From Kitasatospora cineracea (GTDB lineage: Bacteria; Actinomycetota; Actinomycetes; Streptomycetales; Streptomycetaceae): a DNA stretch of 64,000 nucleotides. The notes under the pieces were generated by a model. That model had not been told where the DNA came from. It made no database searches and was given only the letters and a program-made list of their open reading frames with translations. The stretch is from contig NZ_RJVJ01000001.1 in NCBI RefSeq assembly GCF_003751605.1, forward strand, positions 434,001 through 498,000, in the 5' to 3' direction. A program made the translations under genes and the position numbers. This document shows positions 31,614-41,346 of the stretch, piece after piece. Position 1 is the first letter of the stretch. Every line of letters begins with the position of its first letter.

Positions 31614-32569
31614 CGGACGTACTCCTCTTCGTTCTCGGCCCGGTCCTGCTCGCCGGTGATGGTCAGGAAGGCCTGTTCCAGGCCGAGGCTGGTGACTTCC
31701 AGTCCGCGCGGGTACAGGCCCGCCCTGTAGAGCGCGGCGACGCCGGCGTCGGCGTCGGCGGAGCGGATCCGGACGGTGCGCACGCCGTCGGCGCGGGTGC
31801 TGACCTCGAGTCCGACGGTGCCGGGCAGGGCGCGCAGCAGGGCCTCGTCGAAGCCGCCGCCGTCGGAGGGGTGGAGTTCGAAGCCGATCCGGCGGGCGCC
31901 GGCCCGGGCCTTGATCTCGGCGGAGGAGCCGTCGGCGATCAGCCGGCCCTTGTGCAGGACCAGGACCCGGTCGGCGATGGAGTCGGCCTCCTCCAGGTAG
32001 TGGGTGGCGAACAGCACGGTGCGTCCGGCGTCGGCCTGGGCGCGCATGGCGTCCCAGAACTGGCGGCGGACCGAGACGTCCATGCCGGTGGTGGGCTCGT
32101 CCAGGACGATCAGGTCGTTGGCGCCGGCCACCGCGAGGGCGAACCGGACCCGCTGCTCCTGGCCGCCGGAGAGCTTGTCGACCCGCCGGTCGGCGATCTC
32201 GGTGATCCCGGCGGTGGTGAGCACCTCGTCGACGCCGTGGCCGCGGGGGTGGACCTTGCAGGCCAGTTCGACGATCTCGCGGACCTTGACGTCGGTCATC
32301 AGGCCGCCGCTCTGCAGCATCGCCCCGACCCGGCCGGCGGCGATCGCCGCCCGCGGGGTGCCGCCGAACAGCTCGACCGTGCCGCTGTCCGGCTCGCGCA
32401 GGCCCAGCAGCAGGTCGAGGCTGCTGGACTTGCCCGCGCCGTTGGGGCCGAGCAGGGCGACCGTCTCGCCCGGTCGCAGCACCAGGTCGAGGCCGTTCAC
32501 CGCCTTCACCCGGCCGTAGCTCTTGCTGACGTTCCGGAAGGCCGCGACCTCCCCCGTTCCCGTCGCCAT
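31610..32569 (-). CDS. ABC transporter ATP-binding protein
   Basis: The 319-residue ATPase contains Walker A GPNGAGKSS, signature LSGGQEQRVRF, Walker B LIVLDEPTTGMD and the switch His in LFATHYLEEADS. A 90-residue C-terminal extension is typical of DrrA/CcmA-type exporters. It energises the ABC-2 permease encoded next. The ATG at 32569 is preferred to TTG at 32578 because the AAGGGA site then has a usable distance. First gene of the four-gene operon. Confidence 0.92.
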   Translation of the reverse strand: MATGTGEVAAFRNVSKSYGRVKAVNGLDLVLRPGETVALLGPNGAGKSSSLDLLLGLREPDSGTVELFGGTPRAAIAAGRVGAMLQSGGLMTDVKVREIVELACKVHPRGHGVDEVLTTAGITEIADRRVDKLSGGQEQRVRFALAVAGANDLIVLDEPTTGMDVSVRRQFWDAMRAQADAGRTVLFATHYLEEADSIADRVLVLHKGRLIADGSSAEIKARAGARRIGFELHPSDGGGFDEALLRALPGTVGLEVSTRADGVRTVRIRSADADAGVAALYRAGLYPRGLEVTSLGLEQAFLTITGEQDRAENEEEYVR

Positions 32570-32654
32570 CTGCACCAAGTCCCTTCGAGGGCCGTATCTC
32601 TCCGACTCCTCCAGGTTCCCCGGGACGGGGGTGGCCGCGGCAGTGCCCGCCGTC

Positions 32655-32679
32655 GTGACGTCCGCATGACGGATGTCAC
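32655..32679. promoter_or_regulatory. Imperfect palindrome upstream of the ABC/two-component operon
   Basis: GTGACGTCCG at 32655-32664 mirrors CGGATGTCAC at 32670-32679 with one mismatch around CATGA. It lies 85 bases upstream of the ABC operon start and downstream of the S9 peptidase, so it may be an operator for the operon or a terminator. Confidence 0.4.
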
Positions 32680-32690
32680 GGGCGGGGCCG

Positions 32691-34808
32691 TTACAGCAGG
32701 CCGAGCGCCTCCTTCAGGAACCGCACCTGGAGCAGCAGCAGGTTCTCCGCGACCTGCTCCTGCGGGGTCATGTGGGTCACCCCGGACAGCGGCAGCACGG
32801 TGTGCGGGCGCCCGGCCGCGAGCAGCGCGGTGGACAGCCGCAGGCTGTGCGCGACCACCACGTTGTCGTCGGCCAGGCCGTGCACGACCATCAGCGGCCG
32901 GCGCAGCGAAGGGGCCATCTCCACCAGCGAGTTGGCGGCGTACGACTCGGGTTCGGTGTTCGGGTCGCCGTAGTAGCGCTCGCTGTAGTGGGTGTCGTAC
33001 AGGTCGTGCTCGGTGACGGGCGCGCCGGCCACCGCGGCGTGGAAGACGTCCGGTGCGCGGAGCACCGCGGCGGCGGCCAGGTAGCCGCCGTACGACCAGC
33101 CGCGGACGGCGACCTTGGCCAGGTCGAGCGGGAACTCCTCGGCGAGCGCGTGCAGCGCGTCGACCTGGTCCTCGACGGAGACCTCGGCGGTGCGCCGGCT
33201 GATCGACTTCTCCCAGCCGGGGCTGTGCCCGGGGGTCCCGCGCCCGTCCGCGACGATCACCGCGAAGCCCTGGTCGGCGAACCACTGCGACACCAGGTGC
33301 GGGTTGTGCGCCTGCACCACCCGCTGCCCGTGCGGGCCGCCGTACGGGTCCATCAGGACGGGCAGCTCCCCGTCGACGTCCGGGTCGTAGCCGGTGGGCA
33401 GCAGCACCGCGCAGGGGATCCGCCGCTCGCCCGCGAACCGGAACACCGGCCGGGCGGCGATCAGCGGGGCCGCCGCGTGCGAGGCGACCACCAGCGGTTC
33501 GGCGCCCGCGCGGTGCACGGTGACGGTGGTGCCGGGGCGCATCGGGTCGGCGGTGGTGAGCACGGTGGTGCCCCCGCCGCGCACCGCGCCGAGCGCGCCC
33601 TCGCCGACCTCCCGCACGCCGTCCGGGCCGGCCTCGAAGACGCCCAGCCAGCCGGGCGGGCGGCGCTCGAACTCGGCGGCCCCGGCGGAGGCGGTGAACA
33701 GCACCTGCTCGCCGTCCGTGCCGAGCACCGAGCGGACGTGCAGCCCGGCGTCGGTGAGCGCCTTCTCGCCGACGGTCAGCACCCGGACGCCGTCCCGGTC
33801 GGTGATCCGCACCAGCTCCCCGTCGGCCCGGCGCACCGGCACCCCGCCGAACAGCTCCAGCCAGTCCGGGTCCCGCTCGGTGACCAGCACCGAGGTCTCC
33901 CCGGTGGCCGGGTCGGCCGCCAGCACCAGCTGCTCGCGCTGGTCGCGGGCCTGCACCTGGAGCAGCGGCGGCCCGCCGGCCGACCAGTGCACCCGGGCCA
34001 GGTACGGGTACGCGGCGCGGTCCCAGCGGATCTCGGTGCGCTCCCCGTCCAGGCCGAGCCGCCAGAGCCCGACCTCGGCGTTGGGCGTGCCGGCCGCCGG
34101 GTAGGCGACCTCGGCCGGCGGGCGGCCGGGGTTGGCCGGGTCGGCGATCCACCAGCGGCGCACCGGGGTGTCGTCGACCCGGGCGGCCAGCAGCGCGCTG
34201 CCGTCGGGGGCCCACCAGTGGCCGCGGGCGCGGCCCATCTCCTCCTGGGCGATGAACTCGGCCTGGCCCCAGCTGATCCCGTCCCCCTCGGGCCCGGCCA
34301 GCAGCCGGTCGCCGCTGCCGTCGGCGGCGGTCACCCGCAGCTCGCCGCCGGGGGTGGCGTAGGCGATGTGCGTGCCGTCGGGGCTCGGCCGCGGGTCCAG
34401 CAGCGGGGCGGCGGCGGGCAGTTCGCGGGCCGCGCCGGTGGTGGTGTCGACCGCGAACAGCCGTCCGGAGAGCGCGAAGGCGGCGGTGCGCCCGGCCGCG
34501 TCCAGGGCGTAGCCGACGATGCCGGCGGAGGTCTCCCGGCTGCGCTCGCGGCGGGCCCGCTCGGCGTCGGACAGCTCCTCGGTGCCGCCGCCGAGCAGCA
34601 CCTCGGGGTCGGCGAGCACGCTCTCGGCGCCGGTGGCGACGTCCAGCCGCCACAGCAGGTTGCCGTGCCGGCCCTCGGCGCGGGCCCGCAGGAACAGCAC
34701 CCGGGCGCCGTCCGGGGAGACGCTGAACGAGCGGGGCGCCCCCGCGGTGAACCGCCCGGTGCGGGCGTACTGCCGGGGGAAGGTGTCGTGCGGCTTCTCG
34801 GTCGTCAT
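32691..34808 (-). CDS. S9-family serine peptidase (dipeptidyl-peptidase IV-like)
   Basis: The 705-residue protein has an N-terminal beta-propeller of the DPP-IV type (about 50-450) and a C-terminal alpha/beta-hydrolase. The nucleophile Ser is in VRGWSYGGYLAA near residue 555, the Asp in HGLADDNVV near 640 and the His in GVTHMTPQ near 675. Cleavage of short peptides after Pro or Ala is expected. No signal peptide is present, so it is probably cytosolic and may recycle peptides brought in by the transporters downstream. The ATG at 34808 is preferred to one 12 codons upstream. Confidence 0.93.
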   Translation of the reverse strand: MTTEKPHDTFPRQYARTGRFTAGAPRSFSVSPDGARVLFLRARAEGRHGNLLWRLDVATGAESVLADPEVLLGGGTEELSDAERARRERSRETSAGIVGYALDAAGRTAAFALSGRLFAVDTTTGAARELPAAAPLLDPRPSPDGTHIAYATPGGELRVTAADGSGDRLLAGPEGDGISWGQAEFIAQEEMGRARGHWWAPDGSALLAARVDDTPVRRWWIADPANPGRPPAEVAYPAAGTPNAEVGLWRLGLDGERTEIRWDRAAYPYLARVHWSAGGPPLLQVQARDQREQLVLAADPATGETSVLVTERDPDWLELFGGVPVRRADGELVRITDRDGVRVLTVGEKALTDAGLHVRSVLGTDGEQVLFTASAGAAEFERRPPGWLGVFEAGPDGVREVGEGALGAVRGGGTTVLTTADPMRPGTTVTVHRAGAEPLVVASHAAAPLIAARPVFRFAGERRIPCAVLLPTGYDPDVDGELPVLMDPYGGPHGQRVVQAHNPHLVSQWFADQGFAVIVADGRGTPGHSPGWEKSISRRTAEVSVEDQVDALHALAEEFPLDLAKVAVRGWSYGGYLAAAAVLRAPDVFHAAVAGAPVTEHDLYDTHYSERYYGDPNTEPESYAANSLVEMAPSLRRPLMVVHGLADDNVVVAHSLRLSTALLAAGRPHTVLPLSGVTHMTPQEQVAENLLLLQVRFLKEALGLL

Positions 34809-35051
34809 GCGGTCGACCCTACGACCCCGCCCGCCGGTGATCACCCGGACGGCGCAGCCCGCCCGGACGGCCGGGTACGGCCGTTCGGAGGGCCGCTGAC
34901 CGGGGGCGCAGCGGGCCGCGCCGGGGGCGCGACACCCCGGGCGGACTCACGGAACGTCACCTGGGCGTCACTGATCGGGTATCAGTGGACCATCGTTCCG
35001 CCCGCCGCCCCGTCCCCGGGGCCGCGCACCCGAGGAAGGGTGTGAGCCGTC

Positions 35052-35246
35052 ATGGCTTTGTCCGTCTCCGCCGTCGTGCTGATGCTGGTCGTGGTCGTGG
35101 TCCTGGTCCGCCGGTCGAGCCTGAAGGTGAGCCACGCGCTGGTGTGCGCGCTGCTCGGCTTCTACCTGGCGTCCAGTTCGATCGCGCCGTCGATCCAGCA
35201 GGTGACGGCCAACCTGGCCGGGATGCTCAACGGCCTGAACCTCTGA
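35052..35246 (+). CDS. Small membrane protein, unknown function
   Basis: The 64-residue protein has two hydrophobic segments ([16 protein letters not shown] and [18 protein letters not shown]) around a short basic turn (RRSSLKVSH). It is not a known toxin or transporter. GGAAGG lies at a good distance before the ATG. It stands alone between the divergent S9 peptidase and mshB. Confidence 0.7.
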   Translation: MALSVSAVVLMLVVVVVLVRRSSLKVSHALVCALLGFYLASSSIAPSIQQVTANLAGMLNGLNL

Positions 35247-35364
35247 CCCGGAGTGCGCGCGGGCCTGTCCGGGGTGTCCCCTCCGGGCAGGCCGTCAGGA
35301 CCGGGCGACAGCCATCGGCACGCGACGCCGCCCTCCATGTGCCGGCCGGTCTAAGCTGCCGGGC

Positions 35365-36252
35365 ATGACCTCCGTACCTCCGGCCGACGCGCGCGGGCTG
35401 CTGCTGGTGCACGCCCATCCCGACGACGAGTCGATCAACAACGGCTCCACGATGGCCCGGTACGCGGCCGAGGGCGTCCGGGTCACCCTGGTGACCTGCA
35501 CGCTGGGCGAGGGCGGCGAGGTGATCCCGCCAGAGCTGGCCCACCTGGAGCAGGGCCGCGACAACACCCTGGGCGCCCACCGGGTCGGCGAACTAGCCGC
35601 CGCGATGCGCGAGTTGGGCGTCACCGACCACCGCTTCCTGGGCGGCCCGGGCCGCTGGCGGGACTCCGGGATGATGGGCGTCGCGGACAACGACGACCCG
35701 TCCTGCTTCTGGCGGGCGGACGTGGACGAGGCGGCCGGCCTGCTGGCCGCGGTGATCCGCGAGGTCCGGCCGCAGGTGCTGGTGACGTACGACGAGAACG
35801 GCGGCTACGGCCACCCCGACCACATCCAGGCGCACCGGGTGGCGCTGCGCGGCTACGAGCTGGCCGCCGACCCGGCCTTCGGCCCGGAGCTGGGCGCGCC
35901 CTGGCGGATCGCCAAGGTCTACTACAACCGGATGCCCCGCTCGGTGATCGAGGCCGCGCTGGCCGAGACCGCCGCCGAGGCGCCGTTCGAGGGCACCGCC
36001 CCGGTCGACCAGATCCCGGGCGTGGTGGACGACCGGACAGTCACCACCGTCCTGGACAACGCCGCGCACGCCGGGGCGAAGGCCGCCGCGATGCGCGCGC
36101 ACGCCACCCAGATCACCGTGGCCGGGCGGCACTTCGCGCTCAGCAACCACCTCGGGCAGCCGCTGCTGGCCACCGAGCACTACGAGCTGGTGCGCGGCGC
36201 GCTCGGCCCCGGCGCTCCGGAGACCGACCTGTTCGCGGGGGTGGAGCTGTGA
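35365..36252 (+). CDS. mshB: N-acetyl-1-D-myo-inosityl-2-amino-2-deoxy-glucopyranoside deacetylase
   Basis: The 295-residue PIG-L/LmbE-fold enzyme has the zinc motif AHPDDE near residue 14, the family segment [18 protein letters not shown] and the second zinc His in [11 protein letters not shown] near residue 150. MshB deacetylates GlcNAc-inositol in mycothiol synthesis, the main thiol of actinobacteria. The downstream DUF6113 gene starts inside its last codons (GTGA overlap). Confidence 0.93.
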   Translation: MTSVPPADARGLLLVHAHPDDESINNGSTMARYAAEGVRVTLVTCTLGEGGEVIPPELAHLEQGRDNTLGAHRVGELAAAMRELGVTDHRFLGGPGRWRDSGMMGVADNDDPSCFWRADVDEAAGLLAAVIREVRPQVLVTYDENGGYGHPDHIQAHRVALRGYELAADPAFGPELGAPWRIAKVYYNRMPRSVIEAALAETAAEAPFEGTAPVDQIPGVVDDRTVTTVLDNAAHAGAKAAAMRAHATQITVAGRHFALSNHLGQPLLATEHYELVRGALGPGAPETDLFAGVEL

Positions 36253-36704
36253 GGTTCCTGCACGCCCTGCTCGGCACCCGCGAGCAGCGCCTGGCCGAGC
36301 GGATGCCGCCGCGCGGCGTCCGGGTCGCCGTGTACGTGCTGCTGTTCCTGCTCGGCGCCGCGGTGTCGGTGTGCGGAGCTTTCGTGCAGACCCTGTGGGG
36401 CGGCTTCGGCGTGGTGCTGGCGCTGACGGCCTGCGCCGGGCTGTTCTACGGCGGGCTGCGGGCGACCGGCACCAAGCTCGGCGCGGGGTGCGCGCTGGGC
36501 GGCTGGTTCCTGGTGCTGGCGGTGCTGCTGGCGCCCCGCCCGGAGGGTGACCTGGTGCTCTCCGCGACGCCGTCCGCGTACCTGTACCTGTTCGGCGGCG
36601 CGGTGCTCGGCGTGGTCTGCGCGACCCTGCCGACCCGCTCCGGCTTCCTGTTCGGCGTACCGGCGCCGGAGCCCCGACGGGCCGTCAGGGGCGGCGACCG
36701 CTAG
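36249..36704 (+). CDS. DUF6113-like four-helix membrane protein
   Basis: The 151-residue protein has four hydrophobic helices, with [40 protein letters not shown] and a Pro/Arg-rich end. It follows mshB with a GTGA overlap, an arrangement typical of streptomycetes. The function is unknown. A near-perfect hairpin follows the stop. Confidence 0.8.
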   Translation: MRFLHALLGTREQRLAERMPPRGVRVAVYVLLFLLGAAVSVCGAFVQTLWGGFGVVLALTACAGLFYGGLRATGTKLGAGCALGGWFLVLAVLLAPRPEGDLVLSATPSAYLYLFGGAVLGVVCATLPTRSGFLFGVPAPEPRRAVRGGDR

Positions 36705-36726
36705 CGCATACCGGGGTGATCCGGAC

Positions 36727-36766
36727 CAAGGGGATCCCCCGGTCGTCCTCCGGCCCGGATCCCTTG
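36727..36766. terminator. Hairpin after the mshB-DUF6113 unit
   Basis: CAAGGGGATCC at 36727-36737 pairs with GGATCCCTTG at 36757-36766, leaving one bulged base. It lies 23 bases after the stop of the membrane-protein gene. Confidence 0.6.
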
Positions 36767-36999
36767 TCGGTAAGGTGGTGCCCCGGCGGGCCACCCCACT
36801 GTCCGGCCCGGCCGGGTCGGACGGTAGCTTCGGCACCACTCGCGTGGCGGGGGCGCTCGCCGCAGCCGACACGTGAACAGCTGATGTCCCCGGGGCCGGT
36901 AGCCCGCCGCACGGCCGCACGCCGTCGTCCGGTGGTCATCCGCCCCATACGCAGCGGACGGCCCGGCCGGCCCGGCCGCGAACCCGGAGCAGAGCAGCA

Positions 37000-39300
37000 T
37001 TGAGCAGCCGCGAATCTGACAACGCCCAACCGCAGCCCCGCCGCGGCGGCCCCGACGCGTACCCGTCGGGCACCCCGCCGTACGGCACCGGTGTGCCCGG
37101 TGGGCTCGGCGCGGACCCGGCCGCCGGACGGACCGCTCCCGGTCCGCGCGCCGACGAGGCCGACGCGCCGAAGACGACGGAGACCACGCTGACCACCCGG
37201 GTGCGGATCAACATCCCCGGTTCCCGGCCGATCCCGCCGGTCGTGGTGCAGAGCAAGGTCAAGGACGAGCAGCCCGCCGAGCCGTCCGGGCCGCGGCACC
37301 GCGGCGGCGCCGGCGACCCGGTGCTCGGCGTGATGGACAGCGGGGGCCGCACCGGCACCCCGCCGACCCTGCCGCCGGAGTGGCAGGAGCCGGCCGCGCC
37401 CAAGGCGGCGGCGAAGGCGTCCGAGTCGGATTCCACCGGCGAGTGGTTCAAGCCGCGCCAGAAGGGCCGGCCGGAGCCCGCCCCGGCCGCCGCCCCGGCG
37501 GGGCCGGCCCAGCCCGCCGCGGGGGCCCCGCAGGCCGCCCAGCAGCCCGCGCCGCGCCCGTCCGGCGCGCCCGCCTCGCCGTTCGCCCCGGCCGACCCGG
37601 CGGTGTCCTCGCGCACCGGCGGCCACCCGCTGCCGCAGCAGGGCGACCCGTTCCAGGCCGCCGCCGCGCAGGACCCGTTCGCGCAGGACCCGTTCGCGCA
37701 GGACCCGTTCGCGCAGCAGCCGGGCCGGCCGGGCCAGGCCCAGCAGCAGCCGATGGCGGCGCCCGGCCCGCAGGACCCGTTCGCCCAGGACCCGTTCGCC
37801 CAGCAGCAGGGCCAGCAGCCGGGCCAGCAGGGCCGGCAGCCGCAGGGCCGGCAGCCGCAGCAGCAGTCCGGCCTGCGGGCGAACCGGGCGGCGGCGGCCG
37901 CCGCCGCCGACGACCCGTTCGCCGCCCCGCGCCCCGGCCAGGGCCAGGCCGACCCGTACGCCGCCGGTCCCGGTCCGCGCGGCGCGGAGCGCCCCGGGGC
38001 GACGGGGGCCGCCGGGGAGCCGGAGGACACCCAGATCGGCGGTTTCGACCCGGTCACCGGCGAGGAGCCCGCCCCGGGCGCCGCCATATCGGACCCGCCG
38101 ACCACCCAGCTGTTCCTGAAGTCCCCGAACGGCGGCGACCCGTTCGCCGAGGAGCCCGGGTCCCGGTCCCCGGCGCAGGCCCAGTCCCGCCCGTCCGGTG
38201 ACGGCGGCGGCCGGTTCGCCGACCTGCCCGCGGCGCAGCCGTTCCCGGGCGGTTCGCGGGCCGCGACGCCCAAGCGCGAGCCGTCGCCCGAGGCGGCGGC
38301 CGCGGCGGCCGCGGCCCGGGAGGCCGCCGAGGAGGAGGAGCCCGCGGCCCGGAAGAAGGGCGGCCGGGGCAGGAAGCTGGTCGTGACCGGTCTCGGCGGC
38401 GTGCTGTTCCTCGGCGCGGCCGTGTACGGCGCGGGCCTGATGATGAACCAGTCGGACATCCCCAAGGGCACCACGGTGCTGGGCACCGACATCGGCGGCG
38501 ACTCCCGCGACCAGGCGGTGACCGCGCTGGACGGCTCGGTCGGCAAGGCCGGGCAGCAGCCGATCCGGGTGAAGATCGGCGACCAGTCGGCCACCCTGGA
38601 CCCGGCCAGCGCCGGGCTGAGCTTCGACACCACGGCGACGGTGGACGCGCTGACCAAGCACAGCTACAACCCGGTCGAGGTGCTGGGTTCGCTGACCGGC
38701 AACGCCAAGGCCGTCGAGCCGCAGGTCCGGGTCGACCGGGCGAAGCTGAAGGCCGCGCTGGACGACCTGGGCGCCAAGTCCGGGCAGAGCCTCCAGGAGG
38801 GCTACGTCCGGTTCACCAAGAGCGGCGGCACCGAGGTGGTCCCGGGCGCGGGCGGCAAGGCGCTGGACTCGGCGGCCGCCGCCGACCTGGTCGAGCAGGC
38901 GTACCGCGGCCGGGCGGCCGGCCAGGCGGACACCGAGGTGGCGCTGCCGGTGGCCGACGCGCAGCCGAAGGTCGGCCAGGACGTGCTCCAGGCCGCGGCC
39001 GACGGCCTGGGCAAGCAGGTGCTGAACGGCAACGTCACGGTCACCGCGGGCACCAAGCAGTTCGCCTTCGGCCGCAACACCGCCGCCGATGCGCTGGTGC
39101 TGGCCCCGGACGCGTCCGGCACCGTGGTCCTCAAGTGGGACCTGGACAAGCTGGCCGCCGCCGTCGGCACCACCTTCGACAAGGTGAAGACGACCCACAA
39201 CGGCCAGCAGGTGCAGATCACCGCGCAGGACGTCGCGGACGCCATCGGCCAGGGCGTCCCGAAGACCGGCAAGGACCGCACGGTCAAGATCCCGGCCTGA
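37000..39300 (+). CDS. Large membrane-anchored protein with peptidoglycan-binding-like domains
   Basis: The 766-residue protein has a long disordered cytosolic part (about 1-450, rich in Pro, Ala, Gln and Gly) with eight DPF motifs, many as DPFAQ in tandem. A Lys/Arg stretch and one membrane helix follow at about 462-485 (LVVTGLGGVLFLGAAVYGAG). The extracytoplasmic region has two alpha/beta modules resembling YoaR/PG_binding_4 domains (KGTTVLGTDIGGDSRDQAVT and later similar blocks). No VanW domain is present. The TTG start has GGAGC upstream. The N-terminus may recruit cytosolic partners while the outer part contacts the wall. It may be a divisome or envelope scaffold, but this is inference. 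Confidence 0.72.
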   Translation: MSSRESDNAQPQPRRGGPDAYPSGTPPYGTGVPGGLGADPAAGRTAPGPRADEADAPKTTETTLTTRVRINIPGSRPIPPVVVQSKVKDEQPAEPSGPRHRGGAGDPVLGVMDSGGRTGTPPTLPPEWQEPAAPKAAAKASESDSTGEWFKPRQKGRPEPAPAAAPAGPAQPAAGAPQAAQQPAPRPSGAPASPFAPADPAVSSRTGGHPLPQQGDPFQAAAAQDPFAQDPFAQDPFAQQPGRPGQAQQQPMAAPGPQDPFAQDPFAQQQGQQPGQQGRQPQGRQPQQQSGLRANRAAAAAAADDPFAAPRPGQGQADPYAAGPGPRGAERPGATGAAGEPEDTQIGGFDPVTGEEPAPGAAISDPPTTQLFLKSPNGGDPFAEEPGSRSPAQAQSRPSGDGGGRFADLPAAQPFPGGSRAATPKREPSPEAAAAAAAAREAAEEEEPAARKKGGRGRKLVVTGLGGVLFLGAAVYGAGLMMNQSDIPKGTTVLGTDIGGDSRDQAVTALDGSVGKAGQQPIRVKIGDQSATLDPASAGLSFDTTATVDALTKHSYNPVEVLGSLTGNAKAVEPQVRVDRAKLKAALDDLGAKSGQSLQEGYVRFTKSGGTEVVPGAGGKALDSAAAADLVEQAYRGRAAGQADTEVALPVADAQPKVGQDVLQAAADGLGKQVLNGNVTVTAGTKQFAFGRNTAADALVLAPDASGTVVLKWDLDKLAAAVGTTFDKVKTTHNGQQVQITAQDVADAIGQGVPKTGKDRTVKIPA
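37666..37710 (+). repeat. 15-base tandem repeat coding for AQDPF
   Basis: Three exact copies of GCGCAGGACCCGTTC lie head to tail, and related copies recur to about 37800. They encode repeated AQDPF in the disordered region of the membrane-anchored protein and could expand or contract by slippage. Confidence 0.85.
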
Positions 39301-39320
39301 CGCTCCGTCACCGCACCGGC

Positions 39321-39354
39321 GCGGCCGGGGTGCCCCGCGGGGCGCCCCGGCCGC
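39321..39354. terminator. Hairpin after the large membrane-anchored protein gene
   Basis: Sixteen-base arms at 39321-39336 and 39339-39354 pair throughout with one G-T wobble. The gap is only two bases, so the inner pairs must open. It lies 20 bases after the stop. Confidence 0.75.
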
Positions 39355-39479
39355 TCTGGCGAATCCTCGCCACTGGCGTCACGGAACGGGACGAAACGGA
39401 CGCCGCAACCGGGCGGCCACGTCGCGTTACCAATACTTGATCCGCCGCAGGTCGACAAGTCAGTTCACCGGTACGCAAG

Positions 39480-41213
39480 ATGTGCCGCGTGCCGAGACCC
39501 CGCTTCCTCCCGCTCGCCCTGACCGCCACGGTGGCGGCGCTGTCCGTCGCGCTCTGCTCGTGCAGTTCCACCGCGGGCTCCGCCGCCGGCGCTCCCCCGG
39601 CCGCCGCGGCCGGTGCGGGCGGCGACGCGCCGCGGATGACCCAGCAGGAGATGAACGCCCGGCCGCGCGCCGAGCTGCGTCAGGGCGGCACCCTGACCTG
39701 GGCGATCGACCAGTACTCGACCCAGTGGAACCCGGTCCAGGCGGACGGCTCCGAGGCGTCCACCAACGACGTGGTCAAGGCGCTGCTGCCGACCTTCTGG
39801 CGCTCCGACGCCGGTGGCGTGCAGACCCCGAACCCGGCGTACCTCACCGACGTGAGGAGCGAGCTGCAGCAGGGCAAGCAGGTCGTGGTGTGGACGCTGA
39901 ACCCGAAGGCGCACTGGTCCGACGGCACCCCGATCACCTGGCGCGACCTACGCGCGAACTGGCAGGCGCTGGGCGGCCAGGACCCGGCGTACAAGACCGC
40001 CACCACCAACGGCTTCGACCAGGTGGAGAGCGTGGTCCGCGGCCAGGACGACTACCAGGCCGTGATGACCTTCAAGGAGCCGTACTCGGAGTGGCAGGCG
40101 ATGTTCAACAACGCCGGCAACGCCCCGCTGCTGCCCGAGCGGTACGTCTCCACCCCCGAGCTGTTCAACACCTCCTTCAAGAACCGCATCCCGGTCACCG
40201 CGGGCCCCTTCAAGGTGGGCTCGATGGACCCGAAGACCCGCACCGTCACCGCGGTCGCCGACCCGGGCTGGTGGGGTGACAAGCCGCTGCTGGACAAGAT
40301 CGTCTTCAGGGCGTACGACACCGGCGCGATGCCGGAGGCGTTCGCCAAGGGCGAGGTCGACTTCTACAACAACGGCCCCAACACCGAGGGCTACGAGCTG
40401 ATCCGGTCCACCGCGGGCGGCGAGGTCCGCCGGGCGGGCGGCCCCAACCTGCGCCAGCTGGTGCTGAACGGCAGGAGCCCGCTGCTGGAGGACGCCCGGG
40501 TGCGCCAGGCGCTGATCCAGGCGATCGACCGGGCCGAGATCACCCGCACCGACCTGGCGGGCCTGGACTGGCCGTACGTGCCGATGAACAACCACTTCCT
40601 GGTGCCCTCCCAGCACGGCTACCAGGACAACTCGAACGGCCTGAGCCGCTTCGACCCGGACGCCGCCCGGGCCACCCTCGACTCGCTGGGCTGGAAGGCC
40701 GGCCCGAACGGCGTGCGCGGCAAGGACGGCAAGGAGCTGGTGCTGCGCTACGTGGCGCCGGCCGCGAACAACCTGGCCGCCAACGAGAGCGAGGAGGTCA
40801 CCCGGATGCTGGCCGCGGTCGGGGTGACCGTGCAGGTGCAGACCGTGCCGGCCGGCGAGTACTTCGACGGCTACGTCTACAAGCACGACTTCGACCTGAC
40901 CTCCTTCTCCCTGCTGGGCACGCCCTTCCCGGTCTCCAACTCGATCAGCACCTTCCAGCAGGACTCCGGCTCCAACTGGGCCCAGGTCGGCAGCAAGGCG
41001 CTGGACAAGGCGATGGCGGACGCCGCGAAGGCCGACACGGTGGACGACGAGACGGCGGCGCTCAACCGCGCCGACACCGAGGCCTGGCAGGTCGCCGGAC
41101 TGGTCCCGCTGTACCAGCGGCCGGCCATCTACGGGGTGCGCAAGGAGCTGGCCAACATCGGCGCCACCGGGCTCGGCGATGTGGTCTACGAGAACATCGG
41201 GCTGACGAAGTAA
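39480..41213 (+). CDS. Orphan oligopeptide-binding lipoprotein (SBP family 5)
   Basis: The 577-residue protein is a family-5 extracellular solute-binding protein. It has a lipoprotein signal peptide (LALTATVAALSVALCSC, lipid Cys near residue 26-28), the family motif around VVVWTLNPKAHWSDGTPITW and the C-terminal pattern with DKAMADAAKADT. It should capture peptides outside the membrane. No permease or ATPase follows in its own transcript: a hairpin ends it, and the bldK-like operon starts after its own leader. It may therefore feed the neighbouring BldK-type permease. Its upstream DNA holds one copy of AAACGGAC. Confidence 0.9.
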   Translation: MCRVPRPRFLPLALTATVAALSVALCSCSSTAGSAAGAPPAAAAGAGGDAPRMTQQEMNARPRAELRQGGTLTWAIDQYSTQWNPVQADGSEASTNDVVKALLPTFWRSDAGGVQTPNPAYLTDVRSELQQGKQVVVWTLNPKAHWSDGTPITWRDLRANWQALGGQDPAYKTATTNGFDQVESVVRGQDDYQAVMTFKEPYSEWQAMFNNAGNAPLLPERYVSTPELFNTSFKNRIPVTAGPFKVGSMDPKTRTVTAVADPGWWGDKPLLDKIVFRAYDTGAMPEAFAKGEVDFYNNGPNTEGYELIRSTAGGEVRRAGGPNLRQLVLNGRSPLLEDARVRQALIQAIDRAEITRTDLAGLDWPYVPMNNHFLVPSQHGYQDNSNGLSRFDPDAARATLDSLGWKAGPNGVRGKDGKELVLRYVAPAANNLAANESEEVTRMLAAVGVTVQVQTVPAGEYFDGYVYKHDFDLTSFSLLGTPFPVSNSISTFQQDSGSNWAQVGSKALDKAMADAAKADTVDDETAALNRADTEAWQVAGLVPLYQRPAIYGVRKELANIGATGLGDVVYENIGLTK

Positions 41214-41242
41214 CAACCGCGGCAGTAACGGCCGCGGCGAAG

Positions 41243-41259
41243 TCTCGCCAATGGCGAGA
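41243..41259. terminator. Hairpin after the orphan binding-protein gene
   Basis: TCTCGCC at 41243-41249 pairs with GGCGAGA at 41253-41259 around AAT, followed by an A-rich stretch. It separates this gene from the bldK-like operon. Confidence 0.65.
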
Positions 41260-41346
41260 AAATGCCAGTCGGGCGACTCCCCCCGGGCCGCCCGAATTGG
41301 GTGACCCCTACCCATGAATTCGCCCCGCCATGCCCGAAAACAGCGA

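Noticed and set aside
37666..37800. Short tandem repeats as a CRISPR array
   Set aside because: Units of 15 bases are contiguous with no spacers and lie in frame inside a coding region.
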